Positions 8,541 through 22,369 of a stretch of DNA of 64,000 bases are shown piece after piece. Location of the stretch: the NCBI RefSeq assembly GCF_030406605.1, contig NZ_CP129104.1, positions 1,004,072 through 1,068,071 on the forward strand. Direction: 5' to 3'. The stretch's first letter is position 1; each line of letters opens with the position of its first letter. Both the position numbers and the translations under genes were made by a program. The notes below the pieces were generated by a model that was not told the DNA's origin, searched no databases, and was given only the letters and a program-made list of their open reading frames with translations. This stretch comes from Curtobacterium sp. 458 (lineage in GTDB: Bacteria; Actinomycetota; Actinomycetes; Actinomycetales; Microbacteriaceae).

Positions 8541-8574
8541 ACGACGGCCCCCGGCACGCGCCGGGGGCCGTCGT
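8541..8574. terminator. Bidirectional hairpin terminator
   Basis: A perfect 15-bp stem (8541-8555 with 8560-8574) and a 4-base loop sits between two convergent genes and can serve both. Confidence 0.8.
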
Positions 8575-8592
8575 CGTCTCGCGCTGTCCGTC

Positions 8593-9186
8593 TCAGTGCA
8601 CGACGTCGTACACACCGGTGACGATCCCGGTGGGCGAGACCGACGTGCGCACGACCTGGAGTTCCGCGTGGATGTCCCCGAACAGCCGCTGACCGCCACC
8701 GAGCACGACGGGGATCAGCGTGAGGACGTAGCGGTCCACGAGCCCGAGGGCAGCGAGCTGCCGGACGACGTCACCGCTCCCCAGCACGACGACCTCGCCC
8801 TCGACCGTGTCGACGGCGCGCCGGACCGCTGCACCGAGGTCCCCGGCCAGCCGTTCGGAGTTCGGGTACGGCAGCTTGAGGTCCGGGTCGCGCGTGACGA
8901 CGTACTTCCGGGTGTCCCGCAGCACCGGGGTGAAAGGGTTCTCCTCGGTCACGCCGAGCCAGTGCCCCACGACGTCGGAGTAGGTCCGCCGACCGAACAG
9001 CATCGCCCCGTCCGCCGATCCCGATCCGCCGCCGAAGGCCGCCATCGCTGCTTCGGGGTCCGCCGCGAGGGGCGCGACCGCCCACCCGCCGAGCCGGAAC
9101 CCTCCGCGGGTGTCCTCGTCGGGTGACGCCGGTGCCTGCATCACGCCGTCGAGACTGACGTTCTCCACCACCACGAGCGTTCCCAT
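8593..9186 (-). CDS. Dihydrofolate reductase family protein (RibD C-terminal-like)
   Basis: A 197-residue NADPH-binding reductase-like protein of the YyaP/YwjB group, related to the RibD C-terminal domain rather than to classical FolA. The N-terminus GTLVVVENVSLDGVMQ, a MLFGRRTY segment (about 77-84) and GSGDVVRQL near 150 are typical. The ATG at 9186 was chosen because everything upstream in frame is repetitive intergenic sequence. The physiological substrate is unknown for most members. It stands alone between a bidirectional terminator and the repeat block next to the tRNA genes. Confidence 0.8.
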   Translation of the reverse strand: MGTLVVVENVSLDGVMQAPASPDEDTRGGFRLGGWAVAPLAADPEAAMAAFGGGSGSADGAMLFGRRTYSDVVGHWLGVTEENPFTPVLRDTRKYVVTRDPDLKLPYPNSERLAGDLGAAVRRAVDTVEGEVVVLGSGDVVRQLAALGLVDRYVLTLIPVVLGGGQRLFGDIHAELQVVRTSVSPTGIVTGVYDVVH

Positions 9187-9234
9187 GGGCCCATCCTGCG
9201 CCGGTGGCGCAGCGTGCATTCCGCACGGACCAGC

Positions 9235-9280
9235 GGACGGGAGGCCCGTGGCGGCGCCGACCTGCGCCTCCAGTCCGTCC
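9235..9280. repeat. Dispersed palindromic repeat, copy A
   Basis: Left arm GGACGGGAGGC with CCGTGGCGGC, and right arm GCCTCCAGTCCGTCC, form an imperfect inverted repeat. It belongs to the family also seen at 42975, 47848, 55138 and 58206. Confidence 0.6.
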
Positions 9281-9298
9281 CCACCCTCGGTGGCGACT

Positions 9299-9462
9299 GA
9301 CGCGCCGCAGGAGCGGCGGCGCGTCATCAGCACACGACGAAGCCCCTGGGAAGCGACGGAGTCGCGACCAGGGGCGCCTGCGACGCACGCGCCGCAGGAG
9401 CGGCGGCGCGTCATGGGCACGCGACGAAGCCCCTGGGAAGCGACGGAGTCGCGACCAGGGGC
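9299..9462 (-). repeat. Two tandem copies of a double-hairpin unit downstream of tRNA-Ala
   Basis: Near-identical 75-base units begin at 9301 and 9388 (period 87). Each holds two hairpins: GCGCCGC/GCGGCGC around AGGAG, and GCCCCTGG/CCAGGGGC around an 18-base loop that is itself self-complementary. On the minus strand they follow tRNA-Ala by 10 bases, so they probably act as duplicated terminators for the gyrase-tRNA transcript. Confidence 0.75.
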
Positions 9463-9471
9463 TTCTGCGAG

Positions 9472-9544
9472 TGGAGCCTAGGAGAATCGAACTCCTGACA
9501 TCCTGCTTGCAAAGCAGGCGCTCTACCAACTGAGCTAAGGCCCC
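9472..9544 (-). tRNA. tRNA-Ala (UGC)
   Basis: A 73-base cloverleaf. The acceptor stem GGGGCCT pairs with AGGCTCC (one G-U), the discriminator is A, the D-arm is GCTCAGTTGGTAGAGC, the anticodon arm is CTGCT-TTGCAAG-CAG with anticodon TGC, and the T-arm contains GTTCGAT. CCA is not encoded. Together with tRNA-Ile just upstream it follows gyrA and DUF3566, the usual actinobacterial position. Confidence 0.95.
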
Positions 9545-9579
9545 GAGAGGTCCAGCGTACTGGACCGAGGAGGAGATGG

Positions 9580-9653
9580 TGGGGCTACAAGGACTTGAAC
9601 CTTGGACCTCTTCGTTATCAGCGAAGCGCTCTAACCGCCTGAGCTATAGCCCC
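9580..9653 (-). tRNA. tRNA-Ile (GAU)
   Basis: A 74-base cloverleaf. The acceptor stem GGGGCTA pairs with TAGCCCC, the discriminator is A, the anticodon loop is CTGATAA with anticodon GAT, and the T-arm contains GTTCAAG. CCA is not encoded. It lies 35 bases upstream of tRNA-Ala on the same strand. Confidence 0.95.
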
Positions 9654-9729
9654 TCAGACCAGATGAGAGCCTACCGTACCGATCTCGCAGAACGAAATCG
9701 AGCGGTCGACCCCACCCGGCCCGGGTGTG

Positions 9730-10129
9730 TCAGTTGTTCGTGAAGCCGACGAGCAGGCCGCCGGTGATGCGCACACTGAGGTTGTAGAGGACACTCACGA
9801 TCGCGCCGAGCACGGTGCCGACGACCACGTTGAGGATGCCCACGACGATCGAGAACCCGAGCACCTGGCCCAGCGAGAACTGGTCCATGATCGAGTAGTT
9901 GTTCTGGCCGGTGACGTCCTTCAGCAGGGCGTCGACCTGGGTGAAGACGCCCGTCTGGTTCAGGATGACCCACACCAGCGCCGTGGCGACGACGATCACG
10001 ATCGAACCGGCGAGGGCGATGAGGAAGCTCAGCTTCACCATCGACCAGAAGTCGACGTACACCAGTCGCAGGCGGACCTGCCGGGTGCCGACGGGCCGCT
10101 TCGCCTTCTTCTGGAGCTTCTCGGCGACA

Positions 10130-10137
<8 letters not shown>
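9730..10137 (-). CDS. DUF3566 membrane protein downstream of gyrA
   Basis: A 135-residue protein with a basic N-terminus and two long hydrophobic segments (about 34-58 and 92-120), matching the DUF3566 family that follows gyrA in most Actinobacteria. Function is unknown; its mycobacterial relative Rv0007 lies in the same place and has been linked to division proteins. The ATG at 10137 was chosen because the conserved basic start begins there. It overlaps the gyrA stop by 8 bases, so it is cotranscribed and likely translationally coupled. The tRNA pair follows on the same strand. Confidence 0.85.
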
Positions 10138-12766
<2,629 letters not shown>

Positions 12767-12787
12767 GTGGCTTCGTTCCCTTTCTGG

Positions 12788-12832
12788 ACAGCCTGGAGGC
12801 TGTGGTTCCGTTGGTCGCGCCGGGCGCGACCA
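12788..12832 (-). repeat. Two palindromes in the gyrB-gyrA spacer
   Basis: A perfect 16-base palindrome (12788-12803, arms ACAGCCTG) and a 21-base one (12812-12832, arms TGGTCGCGCC) lie between the gyrB stop and gyrA start. They could modulate readthrough from gyrB into gyrA or be mRNA processing sites. Confidence 0.5.
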
Positions 12833-12894
12833 CAGGTGGTCGGGTCTGGTGCTCGCTGCTCACGCCGTGCCTCCCGGCTCGGCTGGTGACGAGC

Positions 12895-15504
<2,610 letters not shown>

Positions 15505-15505
<1 letters not shown>

Positions 15506-16716
15506 CAGGACGCCGTGTCCGCGGTCGACGGGTCGACGGCCGCCGCGTTGCTCGGGTCGACGATCGTCCCCGCCTCGATGTGCACGGTGTGCGCCGCCAA
15601 CTGCGCGGGCACGTCCCCGAACACGGCCGCCGTGATGAGCACCTGCTCGTAGTCGGCGACCGAGTTCGCCAGGCGTTCACGGCGTGACTCGTCGAGTTCG
15701 GCGAACACGTCGTCCAGGATGATGATGGGGTCGCCCAGGGTCGACTCCGCCCGGAGCACCGCGGCGCTCGCGAGCTGGACGGCGAGCGCGAACGACCAGG
15801 ACTCGCCGTGACTGGCGTACCCGCGAGCGGGTAACCCGTTCAGTTGGAAGAGCACGTCGTCGCGGTGCGGACCGACGAGGGTCAACCCGCGGTCGAGTTC
15901 GTCGCGACGGCGTCGTTCGAGCGCGCTCCGGAACGCCTCGGCCGCAGCGGGCACGCTCACCGGCTCGTCCGGCGTCCCGAGCACCGGATCGGTGGCAGCA
16001 GCGTCCTCGGGGTCGACACCGCGGACGCTGAGCACACCGGTGATGGTCGCTTCGTGGCGTTCACCGGCGACGGTCGCGTACGCCTCGGCCACGAACGGAG
16101 CGAGGCGTCGGGTGAGGTGGTCGCGCGCGGCGATGATCTCGGCGCCGAACTGGACGAGTCGGTCGTCCCAGACGTCGAGCGTCGACAGGGCGCCCGCCTT
16201 GGAGCCGGTGGCTCGCGCCGACTTGAGCAGGGTGTTGCGCTGCCGGAGCGTCCGGTCGTAGTCGGCGAGGACTCCCTGCATGCGCGGGGCGATCTGTCCG
16301 AGGAGTTCGTCGAGCATACGGCGTCGTCCGGCCGGTTCGCCGCGGACGAGCGCGAGGTCCTCGGGGGCGAAGAGCACGCTCGTGCAGTAGCGCGGGAGCT
16401 CCCGGGGCTTGATGGCCGCGCGGTTCACCTGCGCCCGGTTCGACCCCGAGCGGTTGATCTGCACCTCGGCGAGGATGCTGCGGTCCTCGTGCGCGAGCTT
16501 CGCGCGGACGATCGCCGCGTCGCAGCCCTGGCGGACCAGCGCCGCGTCGGTCGGGACCCGGTGCGAGCCGAGCGTCGACAGGTAGCCGATCGCCTCGACG
16601 AGGTTGGTCTTGCCCTGTCCGTTCCGGCCGACGAACAGGTTCGGCCCGCGTGCGAGGTCGACCTCCGCCTCCCGGTAGTTCCGGAAGTCGGTGAGTTGCA
16701 GGTGGTCGACGTGCAC
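15505..16716 (-). CDS. recF: DNA replication and repair protein RecF
   Basis: SMC-like ATPase of 403 residues that helps load RecA at single-strand gaps through RecFOR. Walker A is GRNGQGKTN (29-37), the signature motif SHGESWSFAL lies near 305, and Walker B IIILDDVFAELD near 335, all in the order expected of RecF. The start is GTG, giving VHVDHLQLTDFRNY, the family N-terminus. It lies 33 bases after gnd and overlaps dciA. The order dnaN-gnd-recF-dciA-gyrB is conserved in Actinobacteria. Confidence 0.96.
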
Positions 16717-16749
16717 GCGGGCCGAGACGAGCTCAGGTGGTTACCCGAG

Positions 16750-17637
16750 CTACGCCTTCTTGACGGCGTGGCCGCCGAACTGGTTGCGGAGCGCCGCGAC
16801 GGCCTTCATCGTCGGGGACTCGCTGCCCTGACGCGAGACGAAGCGGGCGAACATCGCGGCCGAGAGCGCGGGCATCGGCACCGCGAGCTCGATCGCCTCT
16901 TCGAGGGTCCAACGACCCTCGCCGGAGTCGTCCACGTATCCCTCGAGCTCGTCGAGCTTCGGGTCCTCGTTGATCGCGAGCACGAGGAGGTCGAGCAGCC
17001 AGGAGCGCACGACGGTGCCGCGCTGCCACCCGGCGAACACGGCGGGGACGTCGTGGATGATGTCCTTCGCCTCGAGGAGCTCGTACCCCTCGCCGTACGC
17101 CTGCATGATCGCGTACTCGATGCCGTTGTGGACCATCTTCGCGTAGTGGCCCGCGCCGACGCCGCCGGCGTGCGAGAAGCCCTCTTCGCGCGGGCCCTCG
17201 GGGCGGAGCGCGTCGAAGACCGGCATGGCGAACTCGACGTCCTCGGGGGCACCGCCCACCATGAGGCCGTAGCCGTTGTCCTTGCCCCAGACGCCACCGG
17301 AGACACCGGCGTCCATGTAGCGGATGCCCTTGGCGTCGAGCTGCTTGGCGTGCACCTCGTCGTCGAGCCACTTCGAGTTGCCGCCGTCGATGACGAGGTC
17401 ACCCTCGCCCAGGACGTTCGACAGGTCGGTGATCACGTCGTCGGTGATCTTGCCGTGCGGGACCATGACCCACACGAGCTTCTTGCCCTCGGGGAGCGCC
17501 GCTGCGAGCGCGCCGAGGTCAGCGACGTCCGAGACCTCGGGGTTCGCGTCGTAGCCGGTGACCTCGATGCCTGCGTTGCGGAGACGGGCACGCATGTTGT
17601 TGCCCATGCGACCGAGGCCGACAAGACCGATGTGCAT
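16750..17637 (-). CDS. gnd: 6-phosphogluconate dehydrogenase, decarboxylating (short type)
   Basis: A 295-residue 6-phosphogluconate dehydrogenase of the short GndA/YqeC class. It oxidises 6-phosphogluconate to ribulose 5-phosphate and CO2 in the pentose phosphate pathway. GLGRMG (8-13) is the dinucleotide fold, and IDGGNSKW and the VSGGVWG block (about 115-121) form the substrate site. AGAGGAA precedes the ATG. At 295 residues it is shorter than the 470-480-residue class because the C-terminal duplication is absent, which is normal for this class. Its insertion between dnaN and recF is common in Actinobacteria. Confidence 0.93.
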   Translation of the reverse strand: MHIGLVGLGRMGNNMRARLRNAGIEVTGYDANPEVSDVADLGALAAALPEGKKLVWVMVPHGKITDDVITDLSNVLGEGDLVIDGGNSKWLDDEVHAKQLDAKGIRYMDAGVSGGVWGKDNGYGLMVGGAPEDVEFAMPVFDALRPEGPREEGFSHAGGVGAGHYAKMVHNGIEYAIMQAYGEGYELLEAKDIIHDVPAVFAGWQRGTVVRSWLLDLLVLAINEDPKLDELEGYVDDSGEGRWTLEEAIELAVPMPALSAAMFARFVSRQGSESPTMKAVAALRNQFGGHAVKKA

Positions 17638-17707
17638 GATTTCCTCTTCTGTTCGTCGTCGCGCTGATGCAGGGGTGGCGCGTCAGCGCAGTGTTCGGCT
17701 GTTGCGC

Positions 17708-18853
17708 TTACCGCAGCAGGAGATTGGGCTGCAGCAGGTACCGGTATCCGTCCGTGGCAGGTGCGTCCTGCGAAGTCTGGCCGGTGAGGAGCACCGGGCC
17801 GGGCTTGTTCGGGTTCTCCGTCTTGGTGAAGGAGATGCGGACGAACTCGGAGTGCACCGCGTTCAACCCGTCCAGGAGGAAGGCGGGCTTCAGCGAGACC
17901 ACCGTTTCCTCTCCGGTCAGCAACGCACTGATCGACTCTGACGCCTGCGCTTGTTCGGACCCGATCGCCTCGAGCGTGAGCCCGTCGACCGAGAAGGAGA
18001 ACCGGAGCGCCGCTTCGCGCTCCAGGACGAGGGAGACCCGTCGGACCGCCTCGACGAGCTCCGCGGTGTTGATCACCGCGTGGTCGTCGACGGTCTCGGG
18101 GAAGAGCCGGCGGACCGGCGGGTAGTTGCCCTTGATGAGCAGCGAGGTCACGGTCTTGTCGTCGGCGTGGAACGCGATGAGCTCGCGGTCCGAGGTGCCG
18201 CTGATCGAGACCGACACGGTGGACGCCGAGCCGAACGTGCGGCCGACCTCCTGCAGGGTGCGCGCCGGGACGAGCGCGTGGAGCGGCTCGGAGCCGACAC
18301 GGCCGGAGTCCCACGCGATCGTCCGGACGGCGACGCGGTACCGGTCGGTCGCGATGAGCGAGAGGTCGTTGTCGCCGACCTCGAGCTGCACGCCCGTGAT
18401 GACCGGCGTGACGTCGTCGCGGCTGGCGGCGACGGCGACCTGCGACACGGCCTCGGAGAACGCGTCGCCGGGGATGACGCCGGTCTGCGCACCGATCTCC
18501 GGGAGGGTCGGGTACTCCTCGACCGGCATGGACAGCAGCGTGAAGTGCGCCGAGCCGCAGCTCACCGAGATCTTGGTGTCCTCGGTGGTGAACGTGACGG
18601 GGGCGTTCGGGAGCCGGCTCGCGATGTCGTTGAGCAGTCGGCCGGAGACCAGGACAGTGCCCGGCTCGTCGATCTGCGCCGTGATGGACGTCTGCGCGGA
18701 GACCTCGTAGTCGAAGGACGACAGCGTCAGACGATCGCCTTCGGCGTGGATCAGCACACCGGACAGGATCGGGAGGGTCGTGCGCTGTGGGAGGAGCTTC
18801 ACCGCGAAGGAGACGGCTTCGGAGAAGACGTCCCGGTTGACCTCGAACTTCAC
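17708..18853 (-). CDS. dnaN: DNA polymerase III beta subunit (sliding clamp)
   Basis: Sliding clamp of 381 residues, a ring that tethers DNA polymerase III to DNA. Three repeated clamp folds are expected. The N-terminus KFEVNRDVFSEAVSFAVKLLP and the final DGYRYLLQPNLLLR are diagnostic; the latter resembles the family C-terminus that contacts clamp-binding peptides. The start is GTG, with an AGGGG about 12 bases upstream. It reads away from oriC as the first gene on that side. Confidence 0.97.
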   Translation of the reverse strand: MKFEVNRDVFSEAVSFAVKLLPQRTTLPILSGVLIHAEGDRLTLSSFDYEVSAQTSITAQIDEPGTVLVSGRLLNDIASRLPNAPVTFTTEDTKISVSCGSAHFTLLSMPVEEYPTLPEIGAQTGVIPGDAFSEAVSQVAVAASRDDVTPVITGVQLEVGDNDLSLIATDRYRVAVRTIAWDSGRVGSEPLHALVPARTLQEVGRTFGSASTVSVSISGTSDRELIAFHADDKTVTSLLIKGNYPPVRRLFPETVDDHAVINTAELVEAVRRVSLVLEREAALRFSFSVDGLTLEAIGSEQAQASESISALLTGEETVVSLKPAFLLDGLNAVHSEFVRISFTKTENPNKPGPVLLTGQTSQDAPATDGYRYLLQPNLLLR

Positions 18854-19452
18854 AGCTGGGACCCCTGTCGATCGTTTGGACTGTCCGGCCGCCCCATTGT
18901 GGCACAGCGCAGCGGCCGCCGGATTCTTGTCATCCCGCCGTCCACAAGGTTGTCCCGCGGAGATTCATCGTTAACCAGGATCAATGGTGTTAACGCCTGT
19001 GCACAATGTGGATAACTCTGTGCATCCCGCTTGTCCACAGGGAACTACACAGGTGTGAGTTGTGAGTGGCGTGTTGACGAGCTCTGGATGAGTAAACGTC
19101 ATCTATCCGCTTCCATCCCCAGTCTCCACAGGTGGGGTCAGATCTGTGTACAACCGGACCGCGTGTCATCCACAGTTATCCACAGGCTTTCCACACTGTG
19201 GGAATCTCGCCGCCTGGAACCGTCTCAGATGGTGGACATACGCGCATTCACACTGATCAGAAGGCGTGTCGCACGCATCCGACATGTCGCTGACGCGACG
19301 AGGAGACGGACTGGCGCGCCCCGCTCAGTGGTGACGCGCCGGCGTCGCGCGGGGCGCGCCGACCGGGCCGGCGAGGGAGGGGTGCCAGCCCGCACCGCGC
19401 CTCCAGTCCGTCCGCGTCTCGCGACGTGCGTCGCGCGCCGTACCCACCGGGG
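18854..19452. other. oriC region between dnaN and dnaA
   Basis: A 599-base gene-free stretch with the features of a chromosomal origin. Consensus or near-consensus DnaA boxes: TGTGGATAA (19007-19015), TTGTCCACA (19031-19039), TCATCCACA (19166-19174), TTATCCACA (19176-19184), with further partial boxes (TTCCACA near 19190). The least GC-rich part lies around 18970-19000 (GTTAACCAGGATCAATGGTG). The half nearest dnaA (19300-19440) has no boxes and instead holds an inverted repeat. Genes diverge on both sides in the leading direction. Confidence 0.9.
19305..19413. repeat. Long-spaced copy of the dispersed palindrome next to dnaA
   Basis: GACGGACTGG (19305-19314) is matched by CTCCAGTCCGTC at 19401-19412, enclosing further GC-rich inverted repeats (GGCGCGCC/GGGGCGCGCC). 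The right arm GCGCCTCCAGTCCGTC is the same as in copy A at 9265-9280. It lies 40 bases beyond the dnaA stop and may serve as its terminator. Confidence 0.5.
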
Positions 19453-20919
19453 TCAGCGGTAGCGGCGGTCCTGCTTGATCCGGCTCGTGAGCTCGGTGAC
19501 CTGGTTGTAGATCGACCGACGCTCCTTCATGAGCTCGGTGATCTTCTTGTTGGCGTACATGACCGTGGTGTGGTCACGGTTGCCGAACAGCTGCCCGATC
19601 TTCGGGAGGGACAGGCTCGTCATCTCCCGGCAGAGGTACATCGCGATCTGCCGCGCGGTCGCGATCGCCTGGGAGCGGGAGGAGCCGTAGAGGTCGTCGA
19701 CGGAGAGCTTGAAGTACTCCGCGGTGTGGTTGATGATGTCCGTCGGCGCGATCACGTTGTCGTCGTCGAGCGTGATCAGGTCCTTCAGGACGGTCTGCAC
19801 GAGCGCCATGTCGACGGCGGTCCGGTTGAGGCTCGCGAACGCGGTCACCCGGATGAGCGTGCCCTCGAGCTCCCGGATGTTGCTCGACACCTTCGACGCC
19901 ATGAACTCGAGGATGTCGTCGGGCACCTGCAGGTGGTCGGACTGCGCCTTCTTGCGGAGGATCGCGATGCGCGTCTCGAGGTCGGGCGCCTGCACGTCGG
20001 TGATGAGCCCCCACTCGAAGCGCGAGCGCATCCGGTCCTCGAAGCCGGTGAGGTGCTTCGGTGCGACGTCCGACGTGATCACGACCTGCTTGTTGTGGTC
20101 GTGCAGGGTGTTGAACGTGTGGAAGAAGGCCTCCTGCGTGGAGTCCTTCCCCTGGAGGAACTGGATGTCGTCGATCAGCAGGATGTCGATGTCGCGGTAC
20201 CGCTGCTGGAACTGGTTCGACCGGTTGTTCGCGATCGAGTTGATGAAGTCGTTCGTGAACTCCTCGCTCGACACGTACCGCACCCGGATCCCCGGGTAGA
20301 GGCTCTCGGCGTAGTGGCCGATCGCGTGCAGGAGGTGGGTCTTGCCGAGGCCCGAGTCACCGTAGATGAACAGCGGGTTGTACGCCTTGGCCGGAGCCTC
20401 GGCGACCGCGACCGCCGCGGCGTGGGCGAAGCGGTTCGACGACCCGATGACGAAGTTGTCGAAGTTGTACTTCGGGTTGAGCCGGGACTCCGGCCGGCCA
20501 CCGGTACCAGGGGCGTCGATCTGGCTCGGGACGAACGGCGCCTCGATGTACTGCCGGGGCGCGGCGCTCTGCTCGACGGTCGCCTGCGACGCTTCGGCGT
20601 AGTCGGGGACGTGCGTCGCGCTCACGACGTCCACGCGCGGTTCCGAGGCCATGTCCGGGTTGACGGTGATCGCGAAGTTGGCGACCGCGTCGTCACCGAT
20701 CCGGGCGATCGCCTCGGTGATGGGGATGCGGATGCGTTGTTCGAGCATCCCGCGGGTGAGGTCGTTCGGCACCTCCAGGTAGAGGGTGCCGGCGAGCACG
20801 CCCTTCGGCTCGACCAGGTTGAGGAAGCCCTGCAGCTGCGGGGTGATGCGGTCGTCCTCGGCGAGGAGTCCGAGCACCGACGTCCAGAGGTCCTCGACGG
20901 GGTCGGCCGGCATCGTCAT
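19453..20919 (-). CDS. dnaA: Chromosomal replication initiator DnaA
   Basis: Replication initiator of 488 residues. Domain I (about 1-90) begins [14 protein letters not shown]. An AAA+ domain carries Walker [11 protein letters not shown] (near 188) and Walker [10 protein letters not shown] (near 250). The C-terminal domain IV contains the DnaA signature FGNRDHTTV (about 455). It binds the boxes found in oriC and probably those upstream of its own gene. The start is the first ATG of a close pair (MTM). Confidence 0.98.
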   Translation of the reverse strand: MTMPADPVEDLWTSVLGLLAEDDRITPQLQGFLNLVEPKGVLAGTLYLEVPNDLTRGMLEQRIRIPITEAIARIGDDAVANFAITVNPDMASEPRVDVVSATHVPDYAEASQATVEQSAAPRQYIEAPFVPSQIDAPGTGGRPESRLNPKYNFDNFVIGSSNRFAHAAAVAVAEAPAKAYNPLFIYGDSGLGKTHLLHAIGHYAESLYPGIRVRYVSSEEFTNDFINSIANNRSNQFQQRYRDIDILLIDDIQFLQGKDSTQEAFFHTFNTLHDHNKQVVITSDVAPKHLTGFEDRMRSRFEWGLITDVQAPDLETRIAILRKKAQSDHLQVPDDILEFMASKVSSNIRELEGTLIRVTAFASLNRTAVDMALVQTVLKDLITLDDDNVIAPTDIINHTAEYFKLSVDDLYGSSRSQAIATARQIAMYLCREMTSLSLPKIGQLFGNRDHTTVMYANKKITELMKERRSIYNQVTELTSRIKQDRRYR

Positions 20920-21260
20920 GTCGCGCTCGTCTCCAGGTTCGTTCGTGCTCGTGTGCTCGTCGGGTCATCGTCGGCGGTGGCGGCTGCACGCCGCGGACCC
21001 CCCGGTACCGCTCGGTCGAGGACGGCGTCGGCGGCAACCTCGGCACCGGAGGCGGACACTGTGCCGAACCGTACGGTCCACAGGGTTGTCCACAGCCTTG
21101 TCCACGACCGCCCGACCGAGCTCTGGAGGGGGAATCCCCTGTCGTACCGGGCCGAGGGCGGATCGATCACACCACTGTACGGGACCACAGCGCGTCGCAC
21201 CGAACCGAAGTTCTCCCCAGTGTGGACAATGGTCGTGCGCACTGCGGTGCCGGTCGTCGT
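20920..21260. promoter_or_regulatory. dnaA upstream region with DnaA boxes
   Basis: Gene-free region upstream of dnaA. TTGTCCACA (21086-21094) is a near-consensus box, flanked by GGTCCACAG (21077-21085) and TTGTCCACG (21099-21107), and a TGTGGACAA complement box lies at 21222-21230. They suggest DnaA autoregulation. Nothing here looks coding. The right part merges with the rpmH promoter. Confidence 0.6.
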
Positions 21261-21289
21261 TTGACCTCTCTGCCGCTGTCACGTACCGT
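21261..21289 (+). promoter_or_regulatory. Sigma-70-type promoter of rpmH
   Basis: TTGACC (21261-21266) and TACCGT (21284-21289) are separated by 17 bases. A strong promoter is expected here for the ribosomal protein L34-RNase P operon. The leader to rpmH is about 140 bases. Confidence 0.65.
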
Positions 21290-21437
21290 TAACCAGTTGA
21301 CTGCGGCCAGTTGGTCGCGCCCGTTACGCGTCGTTCGGTGCTCCGAGCGGCAACACACATACATACGTGACGGCTCACACGGACACTCGCGCAGTGCACT
21401 CTGGCGCAGTGATCGGTGCAGCCGCGTGGAGATCATC

Positions 21438-21575
21438 ATGAGCAAGCGCACCTTCCAGCCGAACAACCGCCGCCGCGCCAAGAAGCACGGCTTCCGCGCC
21501 CGCATGCGTACCCGTGCCGGCCGCGCCATCCTCGCCGCGCGCCGTTCCAAGGGCCGCACCGAGCTCAGCGCCTGA
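21438..21575 (+). CDS. rpmH: 50S ribosomal protein L34
   Basis: L34 of 45 residues, a basic protein deep in the large subunit. The start [19 protein letters not shown] and the run of Arg and Lys are diagnostic. The start codon is ATG at 21438. It is the first gene of the plus-strand block leading away from oriC and is followed by rnpA, the standard pairing. Confidence 0.98.
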   Translation: MSKRTFQPNNRRRAKKHGFRARMRTRAGRAILAARRSKGRTELSA

Positions 21576-21636
21576 GCAGGCATCGCCTGATCGGCCGCCG
21601 ATCGGTCCGCTCGCGGACCGTTCTCCGGTAGCGAGC

Positions 21637-21987
21637 ATGCTGGCCCGCGCCAACCGCATCGTCCGTGGGGACGACTACCGGTCCGTCGTGCGCCGTGGAC
21701 GCAAGAGCGCCACGGCGCACGTCGTCGTATCCGTGGTCCGTCACCCCGGCGGATCGGTCGGACCGACGCGCTTCGGGTTCATCGTCGCGAAGACCGTCGG
21801 GAACGCGGTCACCCGCAACCTCGTTCGTCGACGCCTGAAGGCGATCGCGCACGAACTGCTCGCCGGCATGCCGACCGGGCACGACGTGGTGATCCGCGCA
21901 CTGCCAGCCGCTGCGCAGGCCGGATGGCCTACCCTGCTCGGAGACGTTTCGCGCTCGTTCGCGCGCGGAGTGGAGAAGGCAGCATGA
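21637..21987 (+). CDS. rnpA: Ribonuclease P protein component
   Basis: RNase P protein of 116 residues, which helps the RNA subunit remove 5' leaders from tRNA precursors. The conserved RNR block appears as GNAVTRNLVRRRLK (about 62-75). The ATG giving MLARANRIVRG was chosen because the family begins there; the frame is open upstream into rpmH. The stop overlaps the yidD start as ATGA. Confidence 0.95.
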   Translation: MLARANRIVRGDDYRSVVRRGRKSATAHVVVSVVRHPGGSVGPTRFGFIVAKTVGNAVTRNLVRRRLKAIAHELLAGMPTGHDVVIRALPAAAQAGWPTLLGDVSRSFARGVEKAA

Positions 21988-22361
21988 ACCGCAGTCGGCT
22001 GACCCGGATCGCTTGGGTCATCGCGTTGCTCCCGCGCAACGCGTGCGTCGTCGTGCTCCGTGCCTACCGCGCGGTCATCTCCCCGCTCTACGGGAACGTC
22101 TGCCGCTACCACCCGTCGTGCTCCCGGTACGCGCTCGAGGCCATCCAGCAGTACGGGGTGGTCCGTGGCTCGGCCATGGGTGCGTGGCGGATCGCCCGCT
22201 GCAACCCCTGGGCAGCCGGCGGCATCGACGACGTCCCGGAACGACGTCGTTCCTACACCGTGAACCGGTTCGGGTTCGTCACCGGCCCGACCTCCACACC
22301 GCAGCCCCAGCAGCCTGCGATCGCCCCGCTGCTGCTCTCCCAGCGAACGCGAAAGGCGTGA
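21984..22361 (+). CDS. yidD: Membrane protein insertion efficiency factor YidD
   Basis: YidD family protein of 125 residues with the conserved core RAYRAVISPLYGNVCRYHPSC (about 27-47) and SRYALEAI. It is thought to assist YidC in membrane insertion. It has a longer C-terminal tail than the 70-85-residue minimal form, ending in a Pro/Gln-rich stretch. Start and stop both overlap the neighbours by four bases if yidC uses its upstream GTG. Confidence 0.93.
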   Translation: MNRSRLTRIAWVIALLPRNACVVVLRAYRAVISPLYGNVCRYHPSCSRYALEAIQQYGVVRGSAMGAWRIARCNPWAAGGIDDVPERRRSYTVNRFGFVTGPTSTPQPQQPAIAPLLLSQRTRKA

Positions 22362-22369
22362 CCGCCCCC

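Noticed and set aside
9299..9462. Direct repeats resembling a CRISPR start
   Set aside because: Only two units, each a hairpin pair with no spacer variety and no cas genes.
9472..9653. Possible rRNA operon beside the Ile-Ala tRNA pair
   Set aside because: The pair resembles that in rRNA spacers, but no 16S or 23S sequence is present on either side; the pair follows gyrA as usual in Actinobacteria.
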